A DNA stretch of 64,000 nt from Candidatus Gastranaerophilales bacterium (lineage in GTDB: Bacteria; Cyanobacteriota; Vampirovibrionia; Gastranaerophilales; Gastranaerophilaceae), in contig CALUUI010000009.1 of the NCBI GenBank assembly GCA_944323925.1, positions 1 through 64,000 on the forward strand, given 5' to 3'. The notes under the pieces are model-generated. The model worked only from the letters and a program-made list of their open reading frames with translations. It was not told the DNA's origin and made no database searches. Position numbers and translations under genes: made by a program. Positions 22,001-28,650 of this stretch are shown in pieces (the first letter of the stretch is position 1; each line of letters opens with the position of its first letter).

Positions 22001-25000
22001 AGATGCAAATATATCTGTAGAAGGAGGAAATCTATCTTTAGATAATGATGATATTTGGAATGGTAACGTAAGTATTATTGATGGGAATTTAACTGTTTCA
22101 GAAATTGAAGATAAAATAGGTTCATTAACTCAAACAGGTGGAACGACAACTGTTGACGGTGATTTTAATTTGAATAATTCAAACGATACAATATCGGGCG
22201 GAAATTTGGTTATAAATAATGGTTCTGATTTAACAGTTTCTGCAGGGAATATTGAATCAGGTGCTAATTTGGATATTAATTCAGGTTCTGGCCTAATTAT
22301 AGCGGGTGGAAATGTTCAAATTGATAATTCAGATAACTGGAGTGGCGATGTTACGTTATCTTCAGGTAATTTAACAATTTCTCAAGATAAAAATACTACA
22401 TCTGATAGTTCCTATAATCAAAGCGGAGGAACTTTAGAGTTAACTTCTGATTTGATTTTAAATTCGGGCAGTTCAATTACAGATAGTAGTATTATAAATA
22501 TAACAAACGGGAATTTGACTATTAGCAATAATACTCAAAACCAAGGTTCAATAACTACGGATAATAATTCTTCATTAACGATTTCAGACGGCTCATCGTT
22601 AAGTCTAGTAGGCGGAGTAATTGCCGATGATTCTATATTAAATGTATCAGGTGATTTATCAATTAGCGGTTCAGATACAGTTGTGAATATAGGTACAAAT
22701 GATAGTTGGCTTGGCAATGTTTCAATAGCTGGCGGAAGCCTTAATTTAACTACTGATAAGATAACATCTTCTGATTCAACTTTTAATCAAACAGGTGGTA
22801 AATTATCAATTACGGGTAGTAATTTAACCTTAAATAACGGGTCCTCTGTTTCCGGTGGGGAAATCTCTCTTGATAATTCAGGTTTGACTTCTAATTCTGG
22901 TAGTTCAATTACTTCTTCTGAAATTACAATGAATAATAATTCATCATTAGTAATTGATAACGGAAAAGATAATACTGCATCTATAAATACAGATACAACC
23001 TCAAATTCAATAACAATAGCCGATGGAAGTAACTTAGGAGTAATAGGCGGTGAAATAGTTTCAGAAACAGAGCTTGGTATATATGGTGATTTAGGAATAT
23101 ACGAAGGTGCAACCGTAACAGTTGATGGGACGGATGTATGGGAAGGTAAAATTTCTATTGCAGATGGTACGTTAATTCTTGAAAACGTAACTCAAGCAGG
23201 CGAATTTGAAGCCGAGTCAGGAACTTTAAAAATCTTAGGTTCTAATACTTCGCTTGGGAAAGGTCTTGTTGTTAATAAAGGAGTTACAACAATAATCGAT
23301 TCTAATTCAACTTTAGATATATCAGGCGGATCTGTTACTTTTGATGCAAATAAAAATTCCACAGATGATTGGTCCGGATCTATAACAATGGATTCAGGTT
23401 CGTTTGTTCTTACCGATAATTTTATTCACCAAACAGAAAATGGTACATATAACCAAACAGGTGGTACATTACAAATTAATAATGGCGCATCTTTAACTAT
23501 CAATGATGCAATAAGTTCTATAACCGATGAGTCTAAACTTGTTTTAGGAGATAAAGGTACGTTATCAATAGCAAACGGCGGGAGCCATAATGCAGAGCTT
23601 CAAACTTCTGGAAACTCTAATTTCCAATTATCTGAAAACTCTACATTTACAACAACCGGAGAAACAAGTGTTGCAGCCTCAACCAATATATCAATAGCAA
23701 GCGGATCTACTTTAAATGTTGAGTCAGGCAATGTTGAGTTAGATAGAATAGGTTTATCAACTCAAACAGATAATTGGTCAGGTAAAATAAATGTTAAAGA
23801 AGATGGAAAACTTACACTTGTCAATTCAAGTGCAGGTATAGGAAATGGTGGAAACATTAGTTCCAGTATGTTGGAGCAATCCGGTGGTACACTATCATTA
23901 AATAATACAGTTCTAAATCTATATGAAAATACTGATGATATCCTTAAATCTGGAACAGTGGAGTTAGATAAGTATTCAAGAATTAATCTTGGAACAGCTT
24001 GGGCAAACAGTAATATTGATATTAAATCAGCAGGTACAATAGCAGCAGCAAATGGTGTTATTGAAGCAAATTCTCTTGGCGGGTTGATTATAGATAATGT
24101 TAACGGTCGTTCCGATTTTACAATAGATATTTATGAAGATTCAATTAATGGAACCTATACAGCGGATACATTCGATTTTACAAGTATAATAGGAGCTGAT
24201 AGCTCAAAAGAAGCTGTAATAAATATTTCTGATTGGAATTTAATAAAAAGTAATCCTAATTATACAGTAGGCTCACAGACTGTAGATTTGGGTAAAATAT
24301 TTGATACAGAAAATTTGGGTGATAATATAAAATTTACAACAACAGCAGATGAGGTTTTAACACCAGTAAATAGATATCAGCTTATAGCATCAGATGCAAA
24401 CGACGGTTCATATTTGTTAGAGGTCCTGGGGTATAATAAGCAGGCATTTAGAGGTCAAGTAGTAACAACAGCACAAATGATGAATCAATTGGTTATAAAC
24501 GACATAATGTTTGACAGAATGATGCTATCACCTCAAACTTTAACAAAATCTTCTATAGCTAATAAATTGGCAATACAAGATGTGGATGCAGTGTTGCCAG
24601 GGTATGAATATACAAGGCGAGATCCAGGATTCTGGGTAAAATCTTATGGAAACTTTGAAACATTAAGAATGACAGAAGACTTAGCAGTAGAAAATAGTGC
24701 TTATGGCTCTCTTGTTGGTCTTGATATGGGAACTTTGGACCTAGGTAAGGGATGGAGTTGGATTCCAACCATATATATGGGGTATACCGGTGCTCACCAG
24801 TCATTTGAAGGCGTAAGTGCTTATGAAAATGGTGGGCAAATTGGTGCTATGGCAACCTTCTTTAATAAAAATTGGATAACTTCTGTTTTAGGTTATGCAA
24901 GTTTATATAACGTAGAAATGAGTCTTCAAGGTTCTAATGATCAAGATATTAATTATTATGCAGGTACAGCCGTTAAAGGTGCTTATAATTGGAGAATTAA

Positions 25001-25388
25001 AAATAAATTTATTGTTCAGCCATCTGCAACTGTTTCTTATAACTTCTTTGGCGGGCAAAATTGGAAATCAGATTACGGTCAAATTGGTATGACAACAGGC
25101 ACTCTTAATGGTTTGAATGTTGCTCCTGGGGTTAATTTCATCTGGCAAGAAGAAACTTGGAACATTTTTGCAACAGTTGCTTATGTTTATAATTGTGTAG
25201 GCGGAGTTTCAGGCAAAGCTGCAGGTGTTGACTTGCCTGAAGTTTGGATGAATCGCGGGTATCTCCAATACGGGTTTGGTATAAGTAAAGAAATTACAGA
25301 TAGATTCTCTGCCTTTGTTCAAGTTGTATTAAGAAATGTAGGTAGAACTGGTATTGGTTTCCAAGGTGAACTTGAATATAGATTTTAA
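10011..25388 (+). CDS. Giant autotransporter adhesin-like protein (type Va), about 5,125 residues
   Basis: Signal peptide at residues 1-28 (positive n-region, hydrophobic core, DNSFA cleavage zone). A huge passenger follows (about 29-4700), rich in Ser, Thr, Asn, Gly and Asp, with repeats of GDxWSGxV, QTGGxLN and LTISxGxV types about 80-90 residues apart, as expected of a parallel beta-helix. I noticed no cysteine in the passenger. The last roughly 255 residues (from GFWVKSYGNF) are an autotransporter barrel ending in the terminal phenylalanine. Start: ATG 10011 gives the best signal peptide; in-frame TTG codons at 9987 and 10005 are alternatives, and GGGAAG at 9989-9994 would suit TTG 10005. 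No protease or secretion partner is adjacent. The ligand is unknown. An internal duplication is listed separately. Confidence 0.93.
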   Translation: MKNSKQKQFLIIAAAILAICLQQDNSFAVTTNVDSGTATANTTTGNVTYGGKSYSWNIDKGDILILDGGTLSVTARTTGVANGILQATTGKILMNQGSYAGFTTLTLHSGSSILQDVVLDIRSYSSILLNGGELYVGSDDDFRSNSSIQLQNGTLYLQDANSGFSVQATGGTIELLSGTLDILSTTYASSSIASEVVINTALDTLLQVTSGNLYISSNDNIQGGLSLVGANGNIYIDGSNYTPNSYTQTSGNLNLQNSEFTLNSSSEVTGGNINLDGSSVLNIQNGKESTVGVNASDGDSVNISNSSTLNLNSGNIQKDADLSVDSTSGINVSGTGAVLNIDSQDNYSGKLGVNGGTVNLFDKDFSSNELEVTSGSLNLDKSTVTFNGQTSSLAGGELNLTNSSELNITNTEASSSLNTTDATSNKINITDNSTFTMLGGAINEAAQVNIADGSKFVLDSSSASLSIDNNDTWGGDIELSNGNLNIIGHQILTSEGQNYTQYLGTLTLTNSELTLDTPDSFITGGNIVLNSDSSINIMNGMENSAAINNDGKNSFSIGNSSSFAMTSGVLSEDADISVGSGSSLTLHDGASVTIDSSDKWDGTVISDGSLTVKDKDIVTDDSVIYQQGTLGQKGSLVLDNSGMVLNEGSYTEAGTINLLNDASLTYQNNRNNYASITTDELSNSSVTLASGSSLVLNGGNIYENAKLDISGDLQVSGASIVLDSATDNWDGTISLFKGNVLLKNIDKTSGFAQVGGVLELIDTSINLNTENDILDGGNISMNQGSNLIISNNKENQTDFISTDTSANGLTINNDSTYDIKGGNISQQTAVNVESGSALSVSGASVVLDKDTDSLNGSLSLHSGDISINNFNNGDSIITDGSRLYNQDGGTLNLNSTSLTLNDGSVISNGTVNLTQNSSIAFSNGVENSGTLNLNDSTTNTLLLEDNSTLSLVGGIINDAASVTIDSGSTLNLNGAGVNVAITGEDVWQGNLNLSSGTLSIKDGFHSSDANKTYTQTGGTLNLNGSSIQLNTSESYVSNGNINLSNNSMLVFDNSYDNAANITTTDSSLNNLTVYEGSNLTLTGGNINKEANVTIDYGSDINVKGATLSLNSGDVWSGGVNLRSGSVTLSDALNKVTTADNFYTQTDGTLYIDNASLTLNTKESYITGGLGYLQNSGSLTISNGLDTNSIQLYANDGTASSLSILNGSTLKLTDGSIAESANVTIDNTSSLNISDGTVDLNSSTGDDWSGKIEQNGGTLNLSGFNRDNGTLVSQTGNLNLNENAKIELAAGSQIVSNTRINIADTSELHISGGSTTINSGDIWTGDIFLTDGSLSYTSLTQNGNIYADGGRLSVYRTSGKGILYVEGDSYINSGTEVSLTGSANIVVGSGGKVYFNQGDNWASGTLITINDGGLFDYSDLTSGGNINGSGGVLDIHSGIFNLSSTVSYISQAVALTLDEGATISVSSNNASSGGLTINQGTGVADDVWNGDIEQSGGTINLVGVDKQTSGTSAFNQTGGILNLTAGTNLVLNEGSSIKDSSVVKFASSGDTSSLTIANGLSDNKADLNTSGRGDSFIIDNNSTFTHVNGTVSAADNVSIKEGSSYNLEGSSSSKIANLYLNEGDEFSGNVNLTSGYGRLYIDNISKSETAALIQSATNAVTTVTGENFVLNNALDNISAGSFVIGDGSSGTVLGISAGSIQDGAKVSINKNSTVNLSGGYLSLNSGDVWSGSILQSGGTLNYDKLTSNGIINSNGGNFNITGNSTLDVSAGSSIGADTNLSLESGSNINITNNGNVTVNSGDSWSGNIHNTGGIVNVDGTTKNSDSVYIQDDADSILNVTGQGFNLSNSSDSISQGLLNIGNDEGALSDFTLSNGSVADEVKVNVYDNASLIIDGGNLTLSDVDNIDGKLDLRDGQLTLRDFILNSDFVQTGGILDLYSSELHLSEVGSAINGSVYLNDGSVVDFNSGTENNVELITDNSANKIDIQSGKVTLTGESIVNNASVLNLAGRGELNISQGTVNLNNNDTWAGTIFNSSELNIDNLSKTGSLVQENSSAVTNITGSGFDLNSFGDSISAGSLNIGNGQTSGKLTISAGSVGEDANLNLAENSAINVDGGTLTLDSADIWAGDISALAGTINVITDIDRTGALTVDGGTINFYSAFTLNGQDVLNSGSVNLYGNLNLVDEANLSSDIALNINNYATLDIDESSIANVGQNDNWRGSINNKGILNLSLSKTTSASSVYTQDGGTLNISDSAQLILNSGSSIINNGEVNLTENSEISFNNSTNNSAVINTVDNTNNVINVTNGATLDLGDGTNINSQAKVDFSGDVSISNGNLVLNTGDVLAGDLSNNGANVTFDGVNKTGAYIQNSSDAILNILSDMTLSDIDKINSGSLSIDGANLTLDGLSITDLIDVSLAEDAKLTILQGSDVYLSSDDTLLGSIDNSGNLTVKDITLGNSYSHNNAQLIMDNSTFNSKDGVINGGSITLNNNSELNISNSAQNTVGVVTDGSNNKLGITNNSTLVMESGNIIEDSILNIESGSTLRLEDASVSINDNSATADIWDGTIELTTANSTLRLVDYTSPVGKLIAEQGNLILDGTTILSLRDGSIAEAVALDIGTDATLYLSGASLNLDSSDKWGGKIIMNNSSSSLTLTDIVTDDASSLIAQDGSLILDNSTLNLTGTSQISSEVDVTIEADSTLNISGGNVTLDGLTDKWEGKLTISDGNLTLDNMVKDENGIFEQTGGTTTILGTSFDMNNSGDFVKDGTLIVGDGINEALLTVSKGTIYDDATLVIKDNAEVNIITDGSSGESGSGSGGLDWSGHVQVDGGKLTIADTEKTGTLTQTGGEIVVSGSGFDLNRSEDNLSGGSLVVDGNLGVSAGTIGANNNLTINEDGQISINGGSVTVNGGDVWNGLVDVTAGNMFIDSFIGDVSYSQSGGNLSVENASNITLGSGSLITGGQISIDNSSIVSSIGSSINDADVILNNNSSLTISNSDINNVNYSSDDSNNKLTISDSSTLNLNSGKVKEQTIVDIQEGSNLSIKGDSSVVIDSNTGSADNWAGEITLVDDNSTLILKDYVKSGTSSLNAEKGNFILDGKTILTLEDGTIAQLVKLTINEDARLNLSGGSLTLDSQDTWLGTIGMDNSSSSLTLDGMNIGDDANLIATEGNLILQDSVLTIGGTSNIDNNVNLNIDADSTVNLAAGDLYINDGDTWSGKINNNGGNLTIDKNTTNKDGILSQTVGSANTTVLGATFDLNNVLDSISSGSLVIGNGVDNAVLTISNGTVSDGADVNITNNSQIIVSGGNLTLASGDIYDGEVSITNGTLILGDVSKTGILSQTGGQINVSNNFDMNNAADSLTGGRLSLGANSKFTVSDGTISEGSAITMGNGAELAVNGGNVALNNNDSWTEKVSVNGGTLNISDVVKTGELVQTSGLTNILEDFTLNNSQDNISGGRLSISDGANLTVSNGNVTSQAEIVFNESSKITVSGGNIELNENDAWGGAVEQTGGNITVSGFDNNSNKNGIINSNSGKLTIGSGYLTIGDASSIGNNTQLIISNGSTLDITGGDAAINSNDTWSGNVSISDGNLAINDVDKTTSSGSSFTQSGGNLNMNGSNLTINDSNSSITNGNLELSDSNLTMNDGVVSDSEISLGDNSGINISNGNTNSGSITTDGTSNNIEISGNDTVLDITGGTIDKSANVTIGSGSTVNITDSSANVTLDGLTDKWEGKLTISDGNLTLDNMVKDENGIFEQTGGTTTILGTSFDMNNSGDFVKDGTLIVGDGINEALLTVSKGTIYDDATLVIKDNAEVNIITDGSSGESGSGSGGLDWSGHVQVDGGKLTIADTEKTGTLTQTGGEIVVSGSGFDLNRSEDNLSGGSLVVDGNLGVSAGTIGANNNLTINEDGQISINGGSVTVNGGDVWNGLVDITDGDLILDGADKTGILTQTGGDTVIVDDFNLNNSSDLISGGNLTIQEGTLTISQGTVSEGANVNINKDANISVEGGNLSLDNDDIWNGNVSIIDGNLTVSEIEDKIGSLTQTGGTTTVDGDFNLNNSNDTISGGNLVINNGSDLTVSAGNIESGANLDINSGSGLIIAGGNVQIDNSDNWSGDVTLSSGNLTISQDKNTTSDSSYNQSGGTLELTSDLILNSGSSITDSSIINITNGNLTISNNTQNQGSITTDNNSSLTISDGSSLSLVGGVIADDSILNVSGDLSISGSDTVVNIGTNDSWLGNVSIAGGSLNLTTDKITSSDSTFNQTGGKLSITGSNLTLNNGSSVSGGEISLDNSGLTSNSGSSITSSEITMNNNSSLVIDNGKDNTASINTDTTSNSITIADGSNLGVIGGEIVSETELGIYGDLGIYEGATVTVDGTDVWEGKISIADGTLILENVTQAGEFEAESGTLKILGSNTSLGKGLVVNKGVTTIIDSNSTLDISGGSVTFDANKNSTDDWSGSITMDSGSFVLTDNFIHQTENGTYNQTGGTLQINNGASLTINDAISSITDESKLVLGDKGTLSIANGGSHNAELQTSGNSNFQLSENSTFTTTGETSVAASTNISIASGSTLNVESGNVELDRIGLSTQTDNWSGKINVKEDGKLTLVNSSAGIGNGGNISSSMLEQSGGTLSLNNTVLNLYENTDDILKSGTVELDKYSRINLGTAWANSNIDIKSAGTIAAANGVIEANSLGGLIIDNVNGRSDFTIDIYEDSINGTYTADTFDFTSIIGADSSKEAVINISDWNLIKSNPNYTVGSQTVDLGKIFDTENLGDNIKFTTTADEVLTPVNRYQLIASDANDGSYLLEVLGYNKQAFRGQVVTTAQMMNQLVINDIMFDRMMLSPQTLTKSSIANKLAIQDVDAVLPGYEYTRRDPGFWVKSYGNFETLRMTEDLAVENSAYGSLVGLDMGTLDLGKGWSWIPTIYMGYTGAHQSFEGVSAYENGGQIGAMATFFNKNWITSVLGYASLYNVEMSLQGSNDQDINYYAGTAVKGAYNWRIKNKFIVQPSATVSYNFFGGQNWKSDYGQIGMTTGTLNGLNVAPGVNFIWQEETWNIFATVAYVYNCVGGVSGKAAGVDLPEVWMNRGYLQYGFGISKEITDRFSAFVQVVLRNVGRTGIGFQGELEYRF
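18125..18763 (+). repeat. Copy 1 of a 639-bp near-identical duplication inside the autotransporter gene
   Basis: This stretch matches 21161-21799 without gaps (constant offset 3,036 bases, 1,012 codons), with only a few substitutions near its ends. It encodes about 213 passenger residues, including the only GSSGESGSGSGG stretch. Its codon use differs from most of the gene (many AGC, GGA, ATA and ACA, and more GC), which suggests a module that moved recently. Confidence 0.95.
21161..21799 (+). repeat. Copy 2 of the 639-bp duplication inside the autotransporter gene
   Basis: Direct repeat of 18125-18763 in the same reading frame. Substitutions cluster in the first 90 bases and the last 20, while the middle is identical as far as I can read. 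This is the pattern left by recent duplication or gene conversion. Recombination between copies would delete or add exactly 1,012 codons in frame. Confidence 0.95.
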
Positions 25389-25434
25389 TTAGTTTATTTC
25401 TGCTTAAAAACTTTTATTTTACTTTTATTTGGTG

Positions 25435-25461
25435 TTGATAATGTTTTCTTTATATTATAAT
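25435..25461 (+). promoter_or_regulatory. Possible promoter for murC-murB-ddl-ftsQ
   Basis: TATAAT at 25456-25461 is preceded by TTGATA at 25435-25440. The 15-base spacing is shorter than ideal, so the -35 call is weak. The location between the autotransporter stop and murC fits an operon promoter. Confidence 0.4.
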
Positions 25462-25487
25462 ATTTATTGATATTAAAGAGGTAAAAA

Positions 25488-26852
25488 GTGGATAAAAATT
25501 ATCATTTTATAGCAGTAGGCGGAATAGGAATGAGCGGGTTGGCTAAATATCTTTTGGAAAAAGGCTGTAAAGTCTCCGGTTCTGATATTTCTGATAGCAA
25601 ATATATTTCAAAATTGAAGGAGATGGGAGCAGATATTCATATTGGACATAGTGAAAAGAATTTGCCTTCTAATTCAATTGTGGTAGTTAGTTCAGCAATC
25701 AGGGCTAATAATCCGGAGTTGATGAAAGCGAAAAAAGAAGGTATGCCCGTTTATCATCGCTCTGATATGTTAGAAAAACTCTCACATGTAAATGGTTGTT
25801 TTATAGGATTTTCAGGTACTCACGGAAAAACTACTATAAGCGGTTTGGCTTCATATTTACTTTCTAAAGCCGGATTAAAACCCTCATTTGTTGTTGGTGG
25901 AATTGTTCCCGAGTTATCTACTAATGCTCATTATGATTCAGAAGATTATTTCGTAGCAGAACTTGATGAAAGTGACGGTACTATTGTAAAGTATTCGCCT
26001 GATATTTTAGTAGTTAACAACCTTGAAGCTGATCACTTAGATTTTTATAAAGATGGTTTTAATTCCGTTGTTAAAACTTTTAAAGATTATATTAGTAATT
26101 TAAAGAATACGAAATTGATTTTTAATGCTGATGATAAAGGCGTTCAAGCTCTTAATTTGTCTGATTCCGTAACCTTTGGTATAAAAAATCAAGCGGATTT
26201 TATGGCTCGTAATATTGAATTTAGTGATTCTTATTCAAATTTTGATGTATTCTATAAATCAGATTTATTGTGTCACATAAAACTTCAAGTTCCGGGTGTT
26301 CATAATGTATACAATTCTTTAGCCGTAGTTGCAGCATTATATACCGCAGGGGTAGATATAGAAAAATTGTTACCTCATTTCTCTGAATTCACAGGAATGG
26401 GCAGAAGATTACAAAAAGTAGCAGATTTGGATGGTATAACTGTTTATGATGATTATGCCCATCACCCTACAGAGATAAAAGCAGCCCTTAGCGCTCTTAG
26501 AACAGCTAATCCTAATAAGCATATTGTTGCAGTTTTTCAGCCTCATCGGTATACAAGATTAAAGGCGTTTTGGGATGAGTTTAAGCAGTCTTTTAGTGAC
26601 GCATCAAGAATTATAGTAACTGATGTGTATGCTGCTTCTGAAGACAGTATTGATGGTATAAATTCAACAGAGTTTATTAAGGGATTTGATAACGCTAAAT
26701 ATTATTCAGGCTCAATGTCTGATGTTGCAAAACAATTACTCCCAACTCTTAAGTCAGGCGATATAGTAGTTGGATTGGGTGCCGGTACAATAACAAATTT
26801 GGGTAAAGAACTCGAAAAGATGAAAGAGGAAATACTTTGGAGTGTGAAGTAA
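25488..26852 (+). CDS. murC: UDP-N-acetylmuramate--L-alanine ligase
   Basis: Cytosolic ATP-dependent ligase that adds the first stem-peptide residue to UDP-MurNAc. The 454 residues show the three-domain Mur ligase plan: N-terminal Rossmann motif GGIGMSGLA (residues 11-19), ATP-binding GTHGKT in the central domain, and the C-terminal domain with YDDYAHHPTEIKA and FQPHRYTR. The start is GTG, preceded by AAGAGG. It opens a four-gene cell-wall and division operon with overlapping genes; murB begins 16 bases before its stop. Confidence 0.97.
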   Translation: MDKNYHFIAVGGIGMSGLAKYLLEKGCKVSGSDISDSKYISKLKEMGADIHIGHSEKNLPSNSIVVVSSAIRANNPELMKAKKEGMPVYHRSDMLEKLSHVNGCFIGFSGTHGKTTISGLASYLLSKAGLKPSFVVGGIVPELSTNAHYDSEDYFVAELDESDGTIVKYSPDILVVNNLEADHLDFYKDGFNSVVKTFKDYISNLKNTKLIFNADDKGVQALNLSDSVTFGIKNQADFMARNIEFSDSYSNFDVFYKSDLLCHIKLQVPGVHNVYNSLAVVAALYTAGVDIEKLLPHFSEFTGMGRRLQKVADLDGITVYDDYAHHPTEIKAALSALRTANPNKHIVAVFQPHRYTRLKAFWDEFKQSFSDASRIIVTDVYAASEDSIDGINSTEFIKGFDNAKYYSGSMSDVAKQLLPTLKSGDIVVGLGAGTITNLGKELEKMKEEILWSVK

Positions 26853-27751
26853 AACAAGGTTTTGAGTTAGGCCGTTTAACAACATTTAAAATAGGTGGTA
26901 AATGCGAGAATTTGTATTTACCCAAAACGGCAGATGAATTAATTGAGCTGTTAAAAAATGATAGTACAATGTTAGTTATCGGTTCAGGCTCAAATTTATT
27001 AATTTCATCTAACGGAGTAAAATGTAATGTCGTTTCTACAAGAAATTTGAAAACCGTAAATATAGATGGTTGTAGAATTACAGCAGAATGTGGCGTTTCA
27101 GGTCCATTCTTAGCTCAATTAGCGGCAAAAGAGTCATTAAGCGGATTTGAGTTCTTTGTTGCTTTCCCCGGTAGTATCGGTGGAAATCTTTATATGAATG
27201 CTTCAGCTCATGGACAGTTTACTTCAGATTGTTTTGTGTCAGCGAGAGTGTTTGATAGAGAGGATAAAGTTGTAAAAACTATTTTTAAATCGGAAATGAA
27301 TTTTGCCTATAAGCAGTCATTGTTACAGTGTGGTCGCTATGTATTATTAGATGCATTGTTTGAATTAAAACCGGATTCGCAAGAAAAAATTAAAGAGTTA
27401 ATGGATAGAAATTTATCAGGTCGTAAGCAGATGCAACCTTCAATGGCACATCCAAATGCCGGTTGCGTTTTTAAAAATCCCCCAAATGATAGTGCCGGAA
27501 GGCTTTTGGATAAGGCGGGCTTTAAAGGGTATGATGATGAAAATGTTAAAGTTTGGGATACACATGCGAATTTTATTATTAATAAAGGTCAAGCATCAAG
27601 TCTTGATGTCCTTGAATTAATGTTAAAGATGTATAATAAAGTAAAAGAAGTTTATGATATAGAGTTAACTCCCGAAGTAATTTATGTGGGAGAAAAATCT
27701 AAAAGAGAGGAAGAAATATGCAAAATACTCTATCAAAAAAATCAAAAATAG
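26837..27751 (+). CDS. murB: UDP-N-acetylenolpyruvoylglucosamine reductase
   Basis: FAD-dependent enzyme that reduces the enolpyruvyl group to make UDP-MurNAc. In the 304 residues are the FAD-binding blocks TTFKIGGKCENL and GSGSNLLIS, the GSIGGNLYMNA block, and the substrate and catalytic region PNAGCVFKNP with the conserved serine nearby in DSAGRLLDKAG. The start is taken as TTG 26837, because AGAGGA lies 6 bases upstream and no ATG is available before the conserved region. It overlaps murC by 16 bases and ddl by 34, so the operon is tightly coupled. Confidence 0.96.
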   Translation: MECEVKQGFELGRLTTFKIGGKCENLYLPKTADELIELLKNDSTMLVIGSGSNLLISSNGVKCNVVSTRNLKTVNIDGCRITAECGVSGPFLAQLAAKESLSGFEFFVAFPGSIGGNLYMNASAHGQFTSDCFVSARVFDREDKVVKTIFKSEMNFAYKQSLLQCGRYVLLDALFELKPDSQEKIKELMDRNLSGRKQMQPSMAHPNAGCVFKNPPNDSAGRLLDKAGFKGYDDENVKVWDTHANFIINKGQASSLDVLELMLKMYNKVKEVYDIELTPEVIYVGEKSKREEEICKILYQKNQK

Positions 27752-28650
27752 CCGTTTTATGTGGCGGTATGTCGACAGAAGCAGAAGTATCAATGCGTTC
27801 CGGGAAAAATTGTTATGAGGCATTGAAAAGGCTGGGATATGAAAATGCTCAACTGGTCGTTGTAGATAATAATATTGCTCAGATTTTAAAAGGTTATGAT
27901 TTTGCATATAACGCTTTACATGGGAAATATGGTGAAGATGGTTGTATCCAAGGCTTATTAGAAATAATGCAAATCCCATATTCAGGTTGTGGGGTAATGG
28001 CAAGTGCTATTTGTATGAATAAGGAATTTACTAAAAGGATACTAAAACCTGCAGGTATTCCCCTTATAAATTCAGTTTTTATTAAACGTGATGATGATAT
28101 TTTATCGTCAGTTAATGGTTTAACGTACCCATTGATGGTAAAACCTGTTTCAGAAGGTTCAAGTTTCGGTATGAATAAAGTAAATAATGAAACAGAATTG
28201 GTAGAAGCAGTTGAAGAAGCAAGGAAATATAATCCTGATGTGCTGATAGAGGAATATAAGTTAGGTATAAGTGCAACAGTAGGAGTTTTAGAACGTGATG
28301 GCGAAACTTTTGCAACAGAAATTTTAGAATTTCGCCCCAAAAATGAATGGTATGATTATGAGGCAAAATACACGAAAGGTATGACCGAGTTCATTTTACC
28401 GGCTCAAATTAGTCCAGAAATGACAAAAGAAGTAAAAGAAATAACAATCAAAGCTTTTGAAGCCTGTGGATGTAGCGGAGTTGCAAGGGTAGACTTTTTA
28501 ATATCAGATGGTGTACCATATGTATTAGAAATTAATACCAGCCCAGGAATGACTGATACAAGTGATTTGCCAGCACAGTCTGCAGCCTGCGGAATTTCAT
28601 TTGATGATTTGGTAGAACTTATCTTAAAAAGCTCAGGTTTGAATAAATAA
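27718..28650 (+). CDS. ddl: D-alanine--D-alanine ligase
   Basis: ATP-grasp ligase making the D-Ala-D-Ala dipeptide. The 310 residues contain the N-terminal CGGMSTEAEVSMRSG block, HGKYGEDGCIQGLLE, the ATP-grasp lysine in YPLMVKPVSEGSSFGM, and the C-terminal catalytic EINTSPGMT loop. The ATG lies inside the end of murB, preceded by GAGAGGAAG. The stop overlaps the next start as TAATG. Whether the dipeptide is D-Ala-D-Ala or a variant cannot be settled from sequence alone; nothing suggests a D-Lac enzyme. Confidence 0.96.
   Translation: MQNTLSKKSKIAVLCGGMSTEAEVSMRSGKNCYEALKRLGYENAQLVVVDNNIAQILKGYDFAYNALHGKYGEDGCIQGLLEIMQIPYSGCGVMASAICMNKEFTKRILKPAGIPLINSVFIKRDDDILSSVNGLTYPLMVKPVSEGSSFGMNKVNNETELVEAVEEARKYNPDVLIEEYKLGISATVGVLERDGETFATEILEFRPKNEWYDYEAKYTKGMTEFILPAQISPEMTKEVKEITIKAFEACGCSGVARVDFLISDGVPYVLEINTSPGMTDTSDLPAQSAACGISFDDLVELILKSSGLNK

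Noticed and set aside
10090-24804. Antisense and shifted open frames within the autotransporter gene
   Set aside because: They are shadows of a repetitive low-complexity gene, rich in Leu/Arg or Ser/Pro, without ribosome binding sites, and repeat wherever the sense repeats do.
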